A stretch of DNA of 64,000 nucleotides from Colletotrichum lupini (lineage: Eukaryota; Ascomycota; Sordariomycetes; Glomerellales; Glomerellaceae): contig NC_064682.1 in assembly GCF_023278565.1 (NCBI RefSeq), positions 1,240,001-1,304,000 of the forward strand, in the 5' to 3' direction. The notes beneath the pieces were generated by a model that was given only the letters and a program-made list of their open reading frames with translations, ran no database searches and was not told where the DNA came from. Made by a program: the position numbers and the translations under genes. Below, in pieces: positions 38,701-48,450 of this stretch (within the stretch, counting starts at the first letter, position 1; every line of letters starts with the position of its first letter).

Positions 38701-39262
38701 CACTGTACCCGTCGATCGCGATATGCACGTCAGCCTCGTGGTTCTCCCACGATTGGATAAGTACGGTAGCACTACTCGCTTCGGCATTCAGTCGCGAGAA
38801 TTTGGTGGACGGTACAACGGTCGACAGTCGATCCATGACGGCATCAGCTACATGATTACGGGTATTCGCTGGGTCACGAATGGCGCCGGCACGCAAAACC
38901 GTCTCCGTGGCAAAGGCCGCAGAGAGCGAATGCGCAAGGCCATGGGAGAGATGCACGCGGCCAGCCGAGGCCTTAACGGGGCTGAGCTGGAGCGCGAGAA
39001 GCTTCGCCTGAGTAAGATTCGAGGAGAGATCGTCTCCGGCACCTGGTGGAAGAGAAACCAAGGTTCGCGCGCCTTTGGCGAGGACAAGGAAGAACGAGCG
39101 CCGAGCGAAGGAGACAAGGAAAACAGAATCGACGGCGAGCCTCCTCAAAGTGCGGCTCCCAAGGCGAACGGAGTCACCACGAATGGCGCTTCAGCGGCCG
39201 ATGACGACAAGATGGATGTGGATAGTGCCACCGCAAAGGTCTCTGACGTTCCGGTTGCTTGA
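35756..39262 (+). CDS. rxt3: Rxt3-family histone deacetylase complex subunit
   Basis: Probable subunit of the Rpd3L-type histone deacetylase co-repressor complex in the nucleus. Single exon, 1168 residues. The first ~800 residues are disordered, rich in Pro, Gln, Ser and Gly, with a His-rich run near 725-750. The C-terminal third (about 820-1110) is the folded Rxt3 region: DVLYEPKLSPARQLPN, PLPWNVIKDKENCTLTVKVP, RRALWGTDVYTDDSDVVAA and CIHGGWIRGEWADDVDVAML. This matches the conserved block of yeast Rxt3; fungal homologues are longer because of the disordered front. The ATG at 35,756 begins MDPRQPPQLPFSR. It converges with the SDHAF4-like gene downstream. Confidence 0.93.
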   Translation: MDPRQPPQLPFSRNAASQYSRSPFPPSSNTTATSTPNQSPFPPVSHPPANNPPYAEHQRRSSENPYYSSGPRSFPQEPSSGPPPSGHSRHPSASSLPGGPPMNRNMPPPGSPPQPGNPPPPGSHQMGHYGLPVPRAPPLNVGHPTSFPGGRELPSLHSIQRTGSTGSSMSISSMLGGPPAAQRESQPPPSHFPAPATSAPSGPTFAPTMQASPRMHSASSDYQPFRRPQTPDHQRPYDPRGSAAASPQGTYSTTPEMQRYGTPQQSYHQRGPSAQDGRESSRMPQGPPPRPTSQPKSFQNMPPRSADMGRNNGPEEMYPRREEISRGSMEYNPERPGLKPMTFDDRYRAERDRRDEIEFREREQARERERRDRAYSGGDGGRGPPVHQGEYRPQEVQRGQPPPFTRPPEQQREQGPWPPRQQPPFDQSRVPYDPAGLHPRHHEYPPTSAPGYPPQGQGHPAPAPQFQQQPPPNDRYPPNHAQQPPPGQPGPPGQPGQPGQPHLQLQQPPQQQQPFDSPERRINHLHPQGQPPPPHRRPAEEGPPPPSVAYSTPHGPPMYDSPRNRPAEEHPNNNQRNLLAVQEINRKGRVSPLPQAVQGAQSRQPGPPGQLSIKSEFGKMFSGIGSGVTLTGSPVNTVTPSPYTNASLARRDETDGPAHESGPDTAAPKPKGRRRKLKEDETKGDEDSTGRLTPVGRAKRPKTHQHHHHQYVPVPSGLSTTTNDDSHHHHHHHGHHAVDHANAPTPTPSGGTPFKNVKGNTPIPSPTGLAKDLPAAHHHHVPRPAHQHTHVKETPAKQAVQSPTNVLPPKPKTIVTSKAVVESVAHLPRTHLGDVLYEPKLSPARQLPNVPSGRGFSSTPMPLPWNVIKDKENCTLTVKVPKVHLTSAAREEITARRALWGTDVYTDDSDVVAACIHGGWIRGEWADDVDVAMLDLDRGINAPEKEVPATKRRSKEKEKEEKARLEANSATYLEKPPRTGPVTVPVDRDMHVSLVVLPRLDKYGSTTRFGIQSREFGGRYNGRQSIHDGISYMITGIRWVTNGAGTQNRLRGKGRRERMRKAMGEMHAASRGLNGAELEREKLRLSKIRGEIVSGTWWKRNQGSRAFGEDKEERAPSEGDKENRIDGEPPQSAAPKANGVTTNGASAADDDKMDVDSATAKVSDVPVA

Positions 39263-39662
39263 GATATCTATCACGGCTTGATTTGGAGACGAATGGCATA
39301 TATGAGCATTGAGCAGCGGATGACAAAGTTGGAGTAGTTTTGTAGGAGTAGCGCTGGTTATAATACCCAATACTTTTTGAATACTTGAAGTGGTTCGAGG
39401 TCATGAGATGGTATCTTGATGTGATTATGGCGACTAGTTACTATACACTGATGATACAATGCGAGAGGACCTCTTCATTTAAACGTGTTGCCTAACAGGG
39501 GATGTCCCAATGTCTTCTGGCGTCGCTTTGCAAGTCGAATCAGCTCCATCTTTATCGAGGCCAAGTCGCTCTCTCTCTCTCTCTCTCTCTCTGTTAGGAG
39601 CGCTCAACTTCCTACCAGATGTACCCCGCAAAAAAGACATGAAATTATCGTTCACGGGACAT
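39263..39662. other. Convergent 3' region between rxt3 and the SDHAF4-like gene
   Basis: 400 bp holding both 3' UTRs and a CT microsatellite. No gene seen. Confidence 0.5.
39569..39592 (+). repeat. (CT)12 microsatellite
   Basis: Twelve perfect CT units in the convergent 3' UTR interval, likely variable between strains. Confidence 0.95.
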
Positions 39663-40169
39663 CTAGAAATCCGTCACGCGACCGTTGTAGCTCCAATCAC
39701 CGCCGGACCCCCAACGAAGGGGCTCCCGCTTGGGCCCGCCGACCTCGCCGGTGCGCGGGTTGACGTCGCCCTCGAACTCCGCGGGGGCGCCGCGGACGTA
39801 GTTTGGGTGCATTGTGTCTTCGTCCGTTGCCGCGATCGTGGGGGTCGCGGTCGCAGCGGTAGCGGGTTCGGTCGCCGTTGCTGTTGTGGTCGCTTCGGTT
39901 GCGACTGAGGAGGAGGGGGATGAGTCGGCAGAGGTGGACGAGGCGTCGGCGGGGGGTTCAGATTGCTCTTCGACGAGGTGTTGGAAGGCGCTCGAGACGG
40001 AGGCCTGGCGCTGGAGACGCTCGAACTCGGCTTGTTGGTCTGCTGGGAGGCGGGGGGGCGCGGGACCGCGGGAGAAGGCCGAGGTTGAGGAGAGGCGGGC
40101 TGGGATTGAGGTTGAGGGTTTGAGGTGGGTGAGGTTTAGGAGGGGGCGGAGGCGGAGGAGGCGAGACAT
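39663..40169 (-). CDS. SDH8: Succinate dehydrogenase assembly factor 4 (SDHAF4/Sdh8-like), mitochondrial
   Basis: Predicted chaperone of the flavinated SDHA subunit during complex II assembly in the mitochondrial matrix. 168 residues, one exon. I chose the ATG at 40,169 because it opens a typical mitochondrial presequence (MSRLLRLRPLLNLTHLKPS, Arg-rich, no acids). The open frame continues upstream to 40,658, but that part looks like UTR. The C-terminus carries the diagnostic DUF1674 motif: EFEGDVNPRTGEVGGPKREP followed by LRWGSGGDWSYNGRVTDF at the very end. Between them lies a low-complexity Ala/Thr/Ser linker (about 85-120), longer than in yeast or human homologues. It converges with rxt3. 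Confidence 0.92.
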   Translation of the reverse strand: MSRLLRLRPLLNLTHLKPSTSIPARLSSTSAFSRGPAPPRLPADQQAEFERLQRQASVSSAFQHLVEEQSEPPADASSTSADSSPSSSVATEATTTATATEPATAATATPTIAATDEDTMHPNYVRGAPAEFEGDVNPRTGEVGGPKREPLRWGSGGDWSYNGRVTDF

Positions 40170-42777
40170 TTTGGAATGTGGTTTGTCGGCTTGGGGGGTT
40201 GTCTTCTGCGTTTGGTTTGTGAGAGTTTGGGTTGGTCGAGGTGGGGTGTAGAGGCGTTGTTGGGCGGTTTTGGTGGTGGTGATGTGAAGAGTGCGGGTTT
40301 GAAGGTGGACGATTTCGGGACGATGGCGAAAATGCTCGGTAAAAGAAAATGTCACAATGTCATTGACGCGGGTTGGTCGGAGCGCAGCGCGGGAGGCGTT
40401 TTTTTTGGTTTGGACCCTTGCTGGCAGCTGCACACTTGGGTTCCCCAATGAGCGGCGCCATCCATGGCTTTGGGCTTCCGGTGGCGGAGGCGGATGGGGC
40501 CGAGGTTTGCCGTCGCGGAAGCTCAAAGGTGCCTGGGCAGGTCTGGAGGTACCTCCCGTGTGGATGACATAATGGGATGCTCGTGGGCGGACTCTAAACT
40601 CTGTGATTATGGAGTTTGAGCCCTCATACCAACCGGTTGTTTGATTGTACGAGTGCATTAGTAGCTCAAGAATTCAACTCATTTCCAGAGAGAGTTTCCT
40701 GTCTTTGCTATCAAGGTATAACCGCCACTATTGTTGATTCGACCTAAGCAAGGATCACTCTATTTACTAAGTATATCTTGAGATGTATTCCATCCGTAAT
40801 ACGTTCCCAACACGGGGCACTGTCGAACAGGCAAAGACGTATATAATACTTAACCGATTTCATTGCCAAATTACACAAGTCGTCATTGGTACATGCCTAG
40901 TGACATTTCAAGCTACGCTTGTATTTCTGGGCTTCGGTCTCAGACCACCCAGAGATAGATGCCTGCCTGCCTCTTCCAAGGGGAAATCTCTTTAGCACAC
41001 GACGAGTTTAAATACCAGACACGTGTCTGGCTGCTAATCTTCCCATCTACGCACAGCCACACGGAGCACTCGTGTCAAGCATCTGGTCAAGCTACCCTAC
41101 CATATAAGAGAACTCTTGACTTGCGCCTAGTTCTTAAGTTTGACAGAAGCATCGTCTCACAAGGAACTATTGGGAGACAATGACAGATTGCATGTCTTGT
41201 CAAGGGACAAACTCGACGAGGCGAGATAACTGTTTCATCAGCCTTCTCAAAAGGTCTAGTTCACCATTCACAGACACTACCATCAGTATGTCTACCTTAA
41301 GGTTCCTTACTTTCTCCATCACCCCTCGACGTGCATTGCATATAGAATACACCAAGACACACGAGGGCTTACTTGGGACGAAGAGCTGTTTTGAACCTTT
41401 AGGATAGCCGAACGACAAGCCTATAACATGCCAATGGCATGTTCCTAAAGTTTGATGGCCGATTATTGCCACAGGACAATAGAAAAACTGCGGGTTCTTG
41501 GGCAAGGGAAACCGAAAAGTGCCTCTCTCCGCCTTTATATACAGAAACCCTTGGTTCTCGCGTTTGGCCTGTGATTCGTGATAGAGACTTTTTCATCTGC
41601 CGCCCACCTCCTTCACCGTGACTTGGACTATCACAATATTCCACGGCAGCGTATGTTCCCTTCGCCCACGGTAGCGACCGTATCATAGCTTATGAATCAC
41701 AATCTTTCCGCTCCATCAACGGGTATTGAACCATTGATGGACATTCTCTGCCAAGACTACTAGGAACCAAACTTCCAAGACGGCATTATGGGCAACCTTC
41801 CACATGACTGGCGAGCTGGCGCTTTCAGGAACACATCGTTCTTGGAAGAAGTGAAGATGGATGGCACTGATGTCAAGCGCTCCAATCATATTCCAACATT
41901 CACACGTCTGCGTCGCCACCATCCCGACTCGCCGGGAATCCCAAGCCCGACACGCGAGCTGCTGAACTGCCCCCAGTAAGCTTAAACTCACGACGGGAGC
42001 CCCGGAGAATTTAAGCTTCAACGTCCGTCGGCTCCAGGAACGCGCACCCATGGCGCGGAGTACAGCAGTTCGCATGCATGGTAGCGATCGGCTTCTAAAC
42101 GAGCACGTTTCCGTCCGTTCTACTAGGTAGCTCACTTCGACATCATGTTTTCTGAGAATGCCGATTCAGTCCCGGCACGTCTATCCAACCGGATGAGACT
42201 CGCGTGTTCGCATCCACAATCCTCAGTTCCACGATTGTCTTCGTCCAAGGACCATGCCCGGCGCGTGGTGTCCATCGTGGGGTGTCCCCCGGACCCCCGC
42301 TCCGGCAGGGGCATCGCCCGCTAATCCCACCAATCCCCCACCTTCTCCGATATTGCGGTCTCGAATCTTGGCAGAATGGCTGGTTTCTCTTTCGCCGGGC
42401 AGATCGCGGACGGCAGGCGAGCGGTCCACTTTGAAGACAACGCCGAGTTGACTGACTCCCCTTCCCTCTTCCCGAGAACTGTCTGCCCATGATGGGCTTC
42501 TGAGGAGAGTAAACCCGAGATTTGGCGGGATGATTGCAGTCTGTGGCGTGTCTGATGGGCTCGCTTACACGGAGACTGACCCGCGGCATATGTGATGTTC
42601 TCGGAAGATGACTTACACGGCGACGCCCTCCCACTCCCTTCACACCTCCATGACGAACGACCTTTGAGAAGCGATATAAATCTCCTCATCCACTCCCTCT
42701 TCCACTCCGTCCTCCCACCGGCTCGCTCTTCATCACAAGAAGAAGGGACCTCCAAGTTCCACCCCACCACGCCCAAA
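40170..42777. other. Intergenic between SDHAF4-like and GH43 genes; no gene seen
   Basis: 2.6 kb between divergent genes. The left end is the SDHAF4-like promoter and the right end the GH43 promoter with a TATA box. Frames up to 177 codons on the minus strand (42,143-42,854) have irregular composition and overlap the GH43 start, so I do not accept them. Confidence 0.45.
42675..42681 (+). promoter_or_regulatory. TATA box of the GH43 gene
   Basis: TATAAAT about 100 bp upstream of the GH43 ATG, followed by a CT-rich leader, a usual arrangement for a secreted fungal hydrolase. Confidence 0.55.
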
Positions 42778-43860
42778 ATGCGTCTCCTCTCAACCCTAAC
42801 ATCCTTCCTCGCCCTCGCAGCGGCACCCCTCGTCTCCGCCTTCACAAACCCCATCCGCCGTCCCGGCGGCTCCGACCCGTTCCTGACCTACTCGGGCGAC
42901 GGCTACTACTACCTCCTCTCCACGACCTGGTCCACCGTCGAAATCGCCCGCTCCACCACCATCGAAGGGCTCAAGACCGCCACCAAGAAAGTCGTCTATT
43001 CCTCCGCTGACGCCTCGCGATGCTGCAACGTCTGGGCGCCCGAGGTCCACTGGCTGGGCAACCGGTGGTACATCTACTTCACGGCGGGCGGGAGCGCGAA
43101 TTTGGATAATCAGAGGATGCATGTTCTGAGGGGTACGTCTTACATCACATGCTCACCACCCTCACTCTTCCTGCCCTTTTCGTTGCTAGCTCAGAGGATA
43201 TCACTAAAGCTTCGTCACTAACACGCAACAGGCGGCACGACCCCCTGGGACGCCTACACCTACGTAGGCCGCATCGGCCCCGACGAATGGGCCATCGACG
43301 CCTCCGTCCTCCGCACCCCCTCCCTGAGCGAATACCTCGTCTTCTCCTGCTTCCACGGCGCAACCTACCAATCCATCTGCATCCAGAAGCTCAACACGGA
43401 CTACGTCTCCACCTCCGGCTCCGTCGCCCTCATCTCCCAGCCCACCCAATCCTGGGAACGCGTCTCCCACCCCGTCAACGAAGGCCCCGCGGCGCTCTAC
43501 TTCGGCGGGAAGACCTACCTCGCGTACTCTGCGTCGTACTGCTGGTCCGCGTCGTATTGTCTGGGTTTGTTGACCTGGGACGGGAGCAGGGCGCCGACGG
43601 ACCCCGCGGCGTGGACGAAGGGGAATGGGTGTGTGCTGAGTAGTGGGAATGGGCATTACGGCACGGGGCATAATAGCTTCTTTGCGAGCCCGAAGGGGGA
43701 TCAGACGTGGATTGCGTACCATGCTACTGCGAATAGTGCGGGCGCGTGCGATGACAGTCGGTATACCATGGTGCAGATGCTCGGGACGCATAGTAACGGC
43801 TCGCCTAACTTTGGGACGCCTGTTGCTTTTAGTTATGCGTATGGTGAGCCGTCCAAGTGA
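42778..43860 (+). CDS. Secreted glycoside hydrolase family 43 (arabinan/arabinofuranoside-active)
   Basis: Extracellular five-bladed beta-propeller glycosidase, probably attacking arabinan or arabinofuranosyl side chains of plant cell walls. Exons: join(42778..43132, 43232..43860), 327 residues. The 99-nt intron has GTACGT and ends CACGCAACAG, giving the joined HVLRGGTTPWDAYTYVG. A signal peptide is clear: MRLLSTLTSFLALAAAPLVSA, cut before FTNP. The GH43 catalytic triad can be placed at Asp33 (GGSDPFLTYSGDGYYYL), Asp141 (EWAIDASVL) and Glu202 (PVNEGPAALYF). WAPEVHWLGNRWYIYFTAG is the typical second blade. It has the length of a single catalytic domain, with no carbohydrate-binding module. The exact substrate cannot be told from sequence alone; the GH43 subfamily containing exo-arabinanases is the closest fit. 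Confidence 0.94.
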
Positions 43861-44637
43861 GTCCGGGATGGGAGGGAGGGGTCTGAGAGTGATGTTGGAG
43901 GGAGGGAGAGGTAGGGTGTTGATGACTGATGCTGGGGATGAAGATATGATGGAATGAGATGACGCTACAAATAAATGGATTTGGGGGAGTAAGGGGGGGT
44001 GCCCTATATGAGATTTGATGCTCGATTCTTGTAAATACTGTGTTATTGGAATTGGAAGTACATAACAATCGAGTTCATCTGAAGTTTCTGATGCATTTTC
44101 AAGCCAATCGACTCATCAGGAGACAAAAATAAGGGTGAGATGGTAGAACGTCACTGATTCAATGTAACTGTGTCAGATTAAATTCATGGAACAACGGACG
44201 TGAGAAGAGATCCTTTGGGTTAGGTAGGTACTTGGGATCAAAACGTGGGATCAGAACATTAGGGCTACAAATGACTGACCTTTATGGATCTTAATATCTC
44301 ATTGTGGGTTGCTCAAGTTACGAGAGGCGGCAGGTGTGAAGGTATTAATTATTCTTGGTCATCCTATTTCCAACTCGACTGCCGGCATCAGCCTTGTGCC
44401 ATAGCTCTCTACACTGCATCCGTAAATGCCTGTGGCTCGGGCCGCTTACTCTATACAGGGTATGCCATCATTAAATCCCTTATTTCATACTCTACTTGAG
44501 GTATCGTGTGTTCAAAACAATTACGCCGTCGCTGTTGGATGATATCATTCGATAATGTCGGGCGCAGTCAGCCCGACGTTTGGAGTATCGCCTCTCCCAC
44601 CTTGATCCTGGCTGGGCAATTCTGGAGGCCGCATATC
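43861..44637. other. Convergent 3' region, no gene seen
   Basis: About 0.8 kb between the GH43 stop and the stop of the large disordered-protein gene on the other strand. An AATAAA at 43,970-43,975 may be the GH43 polyadenylation signal. No other feature is visible. Confidence 0.5.
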
Positions 44638-47600
44638 CTAAATCTGGCCATTGCCGACGAATTCCCGCTGCACTTCAATCTCTCCGCTATCGGCGGTAAA
44701 ACGTCGCTCGAGAACCCATCTAGTCTCGCCACTCTCCTCCTCCTTGATATATGATATACTGTCCGCAGACCCCTTGTGTTTGTGACCCATGCCAGGCCTC
44801 CGCTGAGGTTGGGGCGTCGGGTCGATCCGGGGCACGAGGTTCGGATGCATAGCTGTATCCGGGCTCTTCATCCATAGGCCCGAGTGGGAAATGGTATTGG
44901 AGATTGACAGCTCATCCATCTCGTCGGACTCCGGAACGGGGTCGAATGCCGCGCTGTGCGTGAAGTGAGGAGAGTTCATGACCACCGCAGGACTTTGTGT
45001 CAGTGGTGGCAGAGGCGGAGGCGGTGACCCTAGAGTGGGCATGGACATGGTGAGAGTAGGGGAGCCCGACGTGCTGCCTGCATCCGAAGAATCCATGTCG
45101 CGGCTGCGAACAGAGAATGCCGAGTTCTTACGGCCATGGCCATGTATGCCCAGCATGTTGTGAGGCCCCGGGCCCCAAGGTGAGCTTCCACCTTCGCCCC
45201 TCTCAGATCTTGGTGACCCCTCCCGACTGGAGACCAGACTGGCCTGTGATCCACCCCAAGCCCTTGAACGAAGCCGCATCAGCGCTGACAGGCTCATATT
45301 ATCGTCACCATCAGCCGTCATGGCAAGTTGGGCCAGGCCAGGGCTCTGGAGACTTGATGGACCGGAACCGATGCCAGGCGGGACCGCGAGACTCATGATC
45401 GAGTTACGATTCGAGTACTCGGATCTCTCCGTGATAGGCGTGAGGTTGGGCTCTCGAGATACTATCCTCCCGGACTTGCTTCGGGATACACCCGACGGCC
45501 CAAAGAAGCCGCCGTTAGCATATTCGAAAGGCTTCTCATCCGATCCGTTGGAGCTGTCCCTACTGTGGCGCCCACCTCCTTCGACAGGAGCAGAGTAGAA
45601 CCCAAACTCCTGACCATACCAACCGTCAGAGTCGTTGGCAAGGGCACTAGCGTTCGCCTCCGCAATGAAGTCGTCATAGTCGACATCGTAATCATTCAGG
45701 TCTTCACGAAACCCAGTGTCGTCGTAATCATCGTAGTCGTCCATATTCTCATGCTGTGGAAGGTCATCTAAGGATTCTCCACTGGGCGACATCAGCTCGC
45801 TTGGAGGGGGTGACGAGTCTCGTCGAAAACGACCATTGGCGGCGGCTTCGAACGCTGCTGCCGCCAGAGCAGTTTGATAAGCATCCACCTTGTCCTGGCC
45901 CGTCGCTGAGAAACTAGAGGTCATTGCGGAAGATTCCTGGCCTTGGGCCAGGACGTCGCTGCCTCGTTTGGACTCGTCCACAGAAGGAGCCGGCATACCG
46001 ACGCTGAGGGAAGTATGGGCTGTCGATTGCGATACATTGGAATGCGCAGACAGGCGAGACGTGCTGTCTGAGATTCTCTTGACATTGTCAGGGGCACTGC
46101 CGTCTTGGACGCTAGGGTCTTGACTTTCGCCGACCTCGGCATCGGTTCCTTGCACTTTATTCTCAGGCTGGGTGGTGCCACCAGTCATCGCAGCTCTGGC
46201 AGCTTGAGCTCTGGCAAAGGCGCCCGGAATAGGACGGCCATACTCGTCTGTATCGTCCAGATCAAAGATGGACTCGTCAAAGTGAGAGCCGTCCCCCTCG
46301 CCAGCAAATTCCAACTCATCGAGAAGGCCGTTATCAAAATAGAGATCGTCCTTCTTAGGGACTGATAGTGGAGCGGGCGTCAAAGACTGGGTTGGCTCGC
46401 GCAACGGTTTGTCCTCGTCTTGCAGCTTCGTATCGGTAATATTCAAGCCGTCGATCGGAAGTTCGGCAGCTGAATCAGTCGTAGTGGGCGACAAGTTCTG
46501 ATCGGGAGCAAAGCCGGGACTCAACAGCTGGTTCAGATCTGGCGTATCTCTCGAGATGGCGAATCCAATCACCTTTCCGTCTGCATCTCTCGGCGTCGCT
46601 AACAGACCGGCGCTGTGTGGACTGGTCAAGGCCGAGGGAGGGCCTGATCGTTGAAAGACAAAGCCAGCAAAGTTCTCTTGATCGTTGTCTGGGTCGTTTG
46701 CAGCATCCTCGTCGAATTCGATCTCAACTTCTGGGACCGGATCAAGAGCGAAGGGGTCGGTTCCAGCCGCATCGAAGTCTTCGCCGTCGTCGAGACCCAA
46801 AGGATCTGTGCCGCCAGCGTCAAAGTCCTCCTCGTATCCGTAGTCGTCTCCAAAGTCATTGCTCATCGGAATCGGCTCTTCGAACCCGTCGTCCTCCATC
46901 ATCGCATCGTAATCAAAGTCCTCGTCAAAGTCGTCGAACCTAGAATCACGAGGTCCGCTAGGCTCAGGGTCGGACGTCTTCCTCTCGAGTTCGCGTTGAC
47001 GATGTCGTTCTTCGAGCAGCTTCTCCTGCTTTGCCGCGCCGACCATGTCGAAGCTGAATCTGGAGGACGTACTCTTCAATCGGCGGGGCACAGAAGAAAG
47101 AACATCCTGCCCAGACACAGAGGCATGTCTTGAAGGGTTTGCTCTTGTGGACGGTGTTTTCTTGGATAAGATCGAGGACGCACTAATTGAGGGCTTCTTG
47201 GAGACGATTGAGGCCGAGCTCGACGATGGTGCGGTATCGTCTTTGGGCGGCACGTCGGGCAGAGGTTTTGACTCCAAGTTCAAGCTGCTTCTTGTCTTTA
47301 CCGACCCGCTCCCTGATTCAACAGCTGGCTGTGATATGACGCTGACGGAGCCCGAGCGACCAGATTCAGAAGCACTGCTTGTATTCCTTCCATGTTGAAA
47401 CGCTTGTGATGGTGCTGCGCTCTCTCTGGACGACGTCTGGCCCAAGTCTGACATCTCCTCAGGTATCGGCGGTTGTGCTTTCGTCCCAGGGGTTGGCGCC
47501 GCGGCAGGGCTGGGACCCTCATTATTGGGGATGCTTCGTCGTGGTCGTGGAGCGCTAAAGTCATGAACTCTTGTCCCGCGAATTCGAGGATCGTATGACG

Positions 47601-48450
47601 GGTTTCCTCCCAGCGGGAGAGGCGTCAAGTCTGGTGCATTTTGACTTGTCTTTCTCCGTGCAAGCAGTGTTGACATTGGGTTTTTCAGAAAAGGCAGGCC
47701 TTTCCTACCCTTCGGGGCATCGGAACCATGGTTTGCCATGCGGATTGGCTCGCTCGACAACCTCGTTCCTGCAGGGCGACGTCCGGTGGCAGGATAGGCT
47801 TGAGCTTGGGGCGAGCTCTGTGTATTGCCCTGGTGATGCAGCTCGGTCGGGGTCGCAAAGGAGCCGGCATGTTTTGAGGCACTCGTGGGTTGCGGTGGGG
47901 GTCTCGTCGGAGGGGCGGTGTTTATCGGCGGGGGTGCGGGCTTCGACCTTGTGAATTGACTTTCGTGGCTGCCTTGAAGACTCGGAGACGCGACCAGATC
48001 CGGTGATTTCGCCGCCATTTGTTGCTTCTTGAGCTGTTGTTGTTGCTCCTGTTGCTCGCGTTGGTATTTGCGCAAAGCGACGCCACCGAGGAAGCCAGAG
48101 TCTGCGTTGTATGGCGAGCGCACCGGTGGAGGCACGGGCGGCTGGGGTTTCTGCGTGTTGAGCTCTGGCGTCACCCTGATCTTGGTATCGACAGTCGGTC
48201 GCTCGAGCGGGGACGGCGATTCGGAGCTGGATGAGGTGACGCGGGGAATGGGCGGCAGGGTGGGAGGCAGTGAGGAATTCGTTGTCGAAGCCTGGGGTCG
48301 CATGTCTGGGCTTAAGGCGGCATCTTGAATGAAGGGAGAGTGCTGCTGTGGAAGCGAGGGATCCCAGGGAGCAGCGGCCGAGGGCTGTTCGGGGTTTGGC
48401 GAAGTGGGATTCGACTGTCCCCTCCGGTGGATTCGTAAATGGGAAAACAT
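44638..48450 (-). CDS. Large intrinsically disordered hypothetical protein
   Basis: A single exon of 1270 codons. I do not recognise a named domain. The first ~490 residues are Pro/Ser/Gln-rich with polyproline runs and KNPMSTLLARRKTS-like basic patches. A strongly acidic segment follows at about 500-600 (repeated EDFDAGGTDPL / EDFDAAGTDPF), and a second Asp/Tyr-rich acidic patch lies near 900-930. The extreme C-terminus looks conserved and folded: SADSISYIKEEESGETRWV followed by LERRFTADSGEIEVQREFVG. Length, clean codon use and absence of stops support a real gene. The pattern suits a scaffold or regulatory protein with many phosphosites, but that is inference. Confidence 0.85.
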   Translation of the reverse strand: MFSHLRIHRRGQSNPTSPNPEQPSAAAPWDPSLPQQHSPFIQDAALSPDMRPQASTTNSSLPPTLPPIPRVTSSSSESPSPLERPTVDTKIRVTPELNTQKPQPPVPPPVRSPYNADSGFLGGVALRKYQREQQEQQQQLKKQQMAAKSPDLVASPSLQGSHESQFTRSKPAPPPINTAPPTRPPPQPTSASKHAGSFATPTELHHQGNTQSSPQAQAYPATGRRPAGTRLSSEPIRMANHGSDAPKGRKGLPFLKNPMSTLLARRKTSQNAPDLTPLPLGGNPSYDPRIRGTRVHDFSAPRPRRSIPNNEGPSPAAAPTPGTKAQPPIPEEMSDLGQTSSRESAAPSQAFQHGRNTSSASESGRSGSVSVISQPAVESGSGSVKTRSSLNLESKPLPDVPPKDDTAPSSSSASIVSKKPSISASSILSKKTPSTRANPSRHASVSGQDVLSSVPRRLKSTSSRFSFDMVGAAKQEKLLEERHRQRELERKTSDPEPSGPRDSRFDDFDEDFDYDAMMEDDGFEEPIPMSNDFGDDYGYEEDFDAGGTDPLGLDDGEDFDAAGTDPFALDPVPEVEIEFDEDAANDPDNDQENFAGFVFQRSGPPSALTSPHSAGLLATPRDADGKVIGFAISRDTPDLNQLLSPGFAPDQNLSPTTTDSAAELPIDGLNITDTKLQDEDKPLREPTQSLTPAPLSVPKKDDLYFDNGLLDELEFAGEGDGSHFDESIFDLDDTDEYGRPIPGAFARAQAARAAMTGGTTQPENKVQGTDAEVGESQDPSVQDGSAPDNVKRISDSTSRLSAHSNVSQSTAHTSLSVGMPAPSVDESKRGSDVLAQGQESSAMTSSFSATGQDKVDAYQTALAAAAFEAAANGRFRRDSSPPPSELMSPSGESLDDLPQHENMDDYDDYDDTGFREDLNDYDVDYDDFIAEANASALANDSDGWYGQEFGFYSAPVEGGGRHSRDSSNGSDEKPFEYANGGFFGPSGVSRSKSGRIVSREPNLTPITERSEYSNRNSIMSLAVPPGIGSGPSSLQSPGLAQLAMTADGDDNMSLSALMRLRSRAWGGSQASLVSSREGSPRSERGEGGSSPWGPGPHNMLGIHGHGRKNSAFSVRSRDMDSSDAGSTSGSPTLTMSMPTLGSPPPPLPPLTQSPAVVMNSPHFTHSAAFDPVPESDEMDELSISNTISHSGLWMKSPDTAMHPNLVPRIDPTPQPQRRPGMGHKHKGSADSISYIKEEESGETRWVLERRFTADSGEIEVQREFVGNGQI

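Noticed and set aside
39663..40658. 331-residue start for the SDHAF4-like protein
   Set aside because: The upstream part reads like UTR, and the ATG at 40,169 opens a normal mitochondrial presequence.
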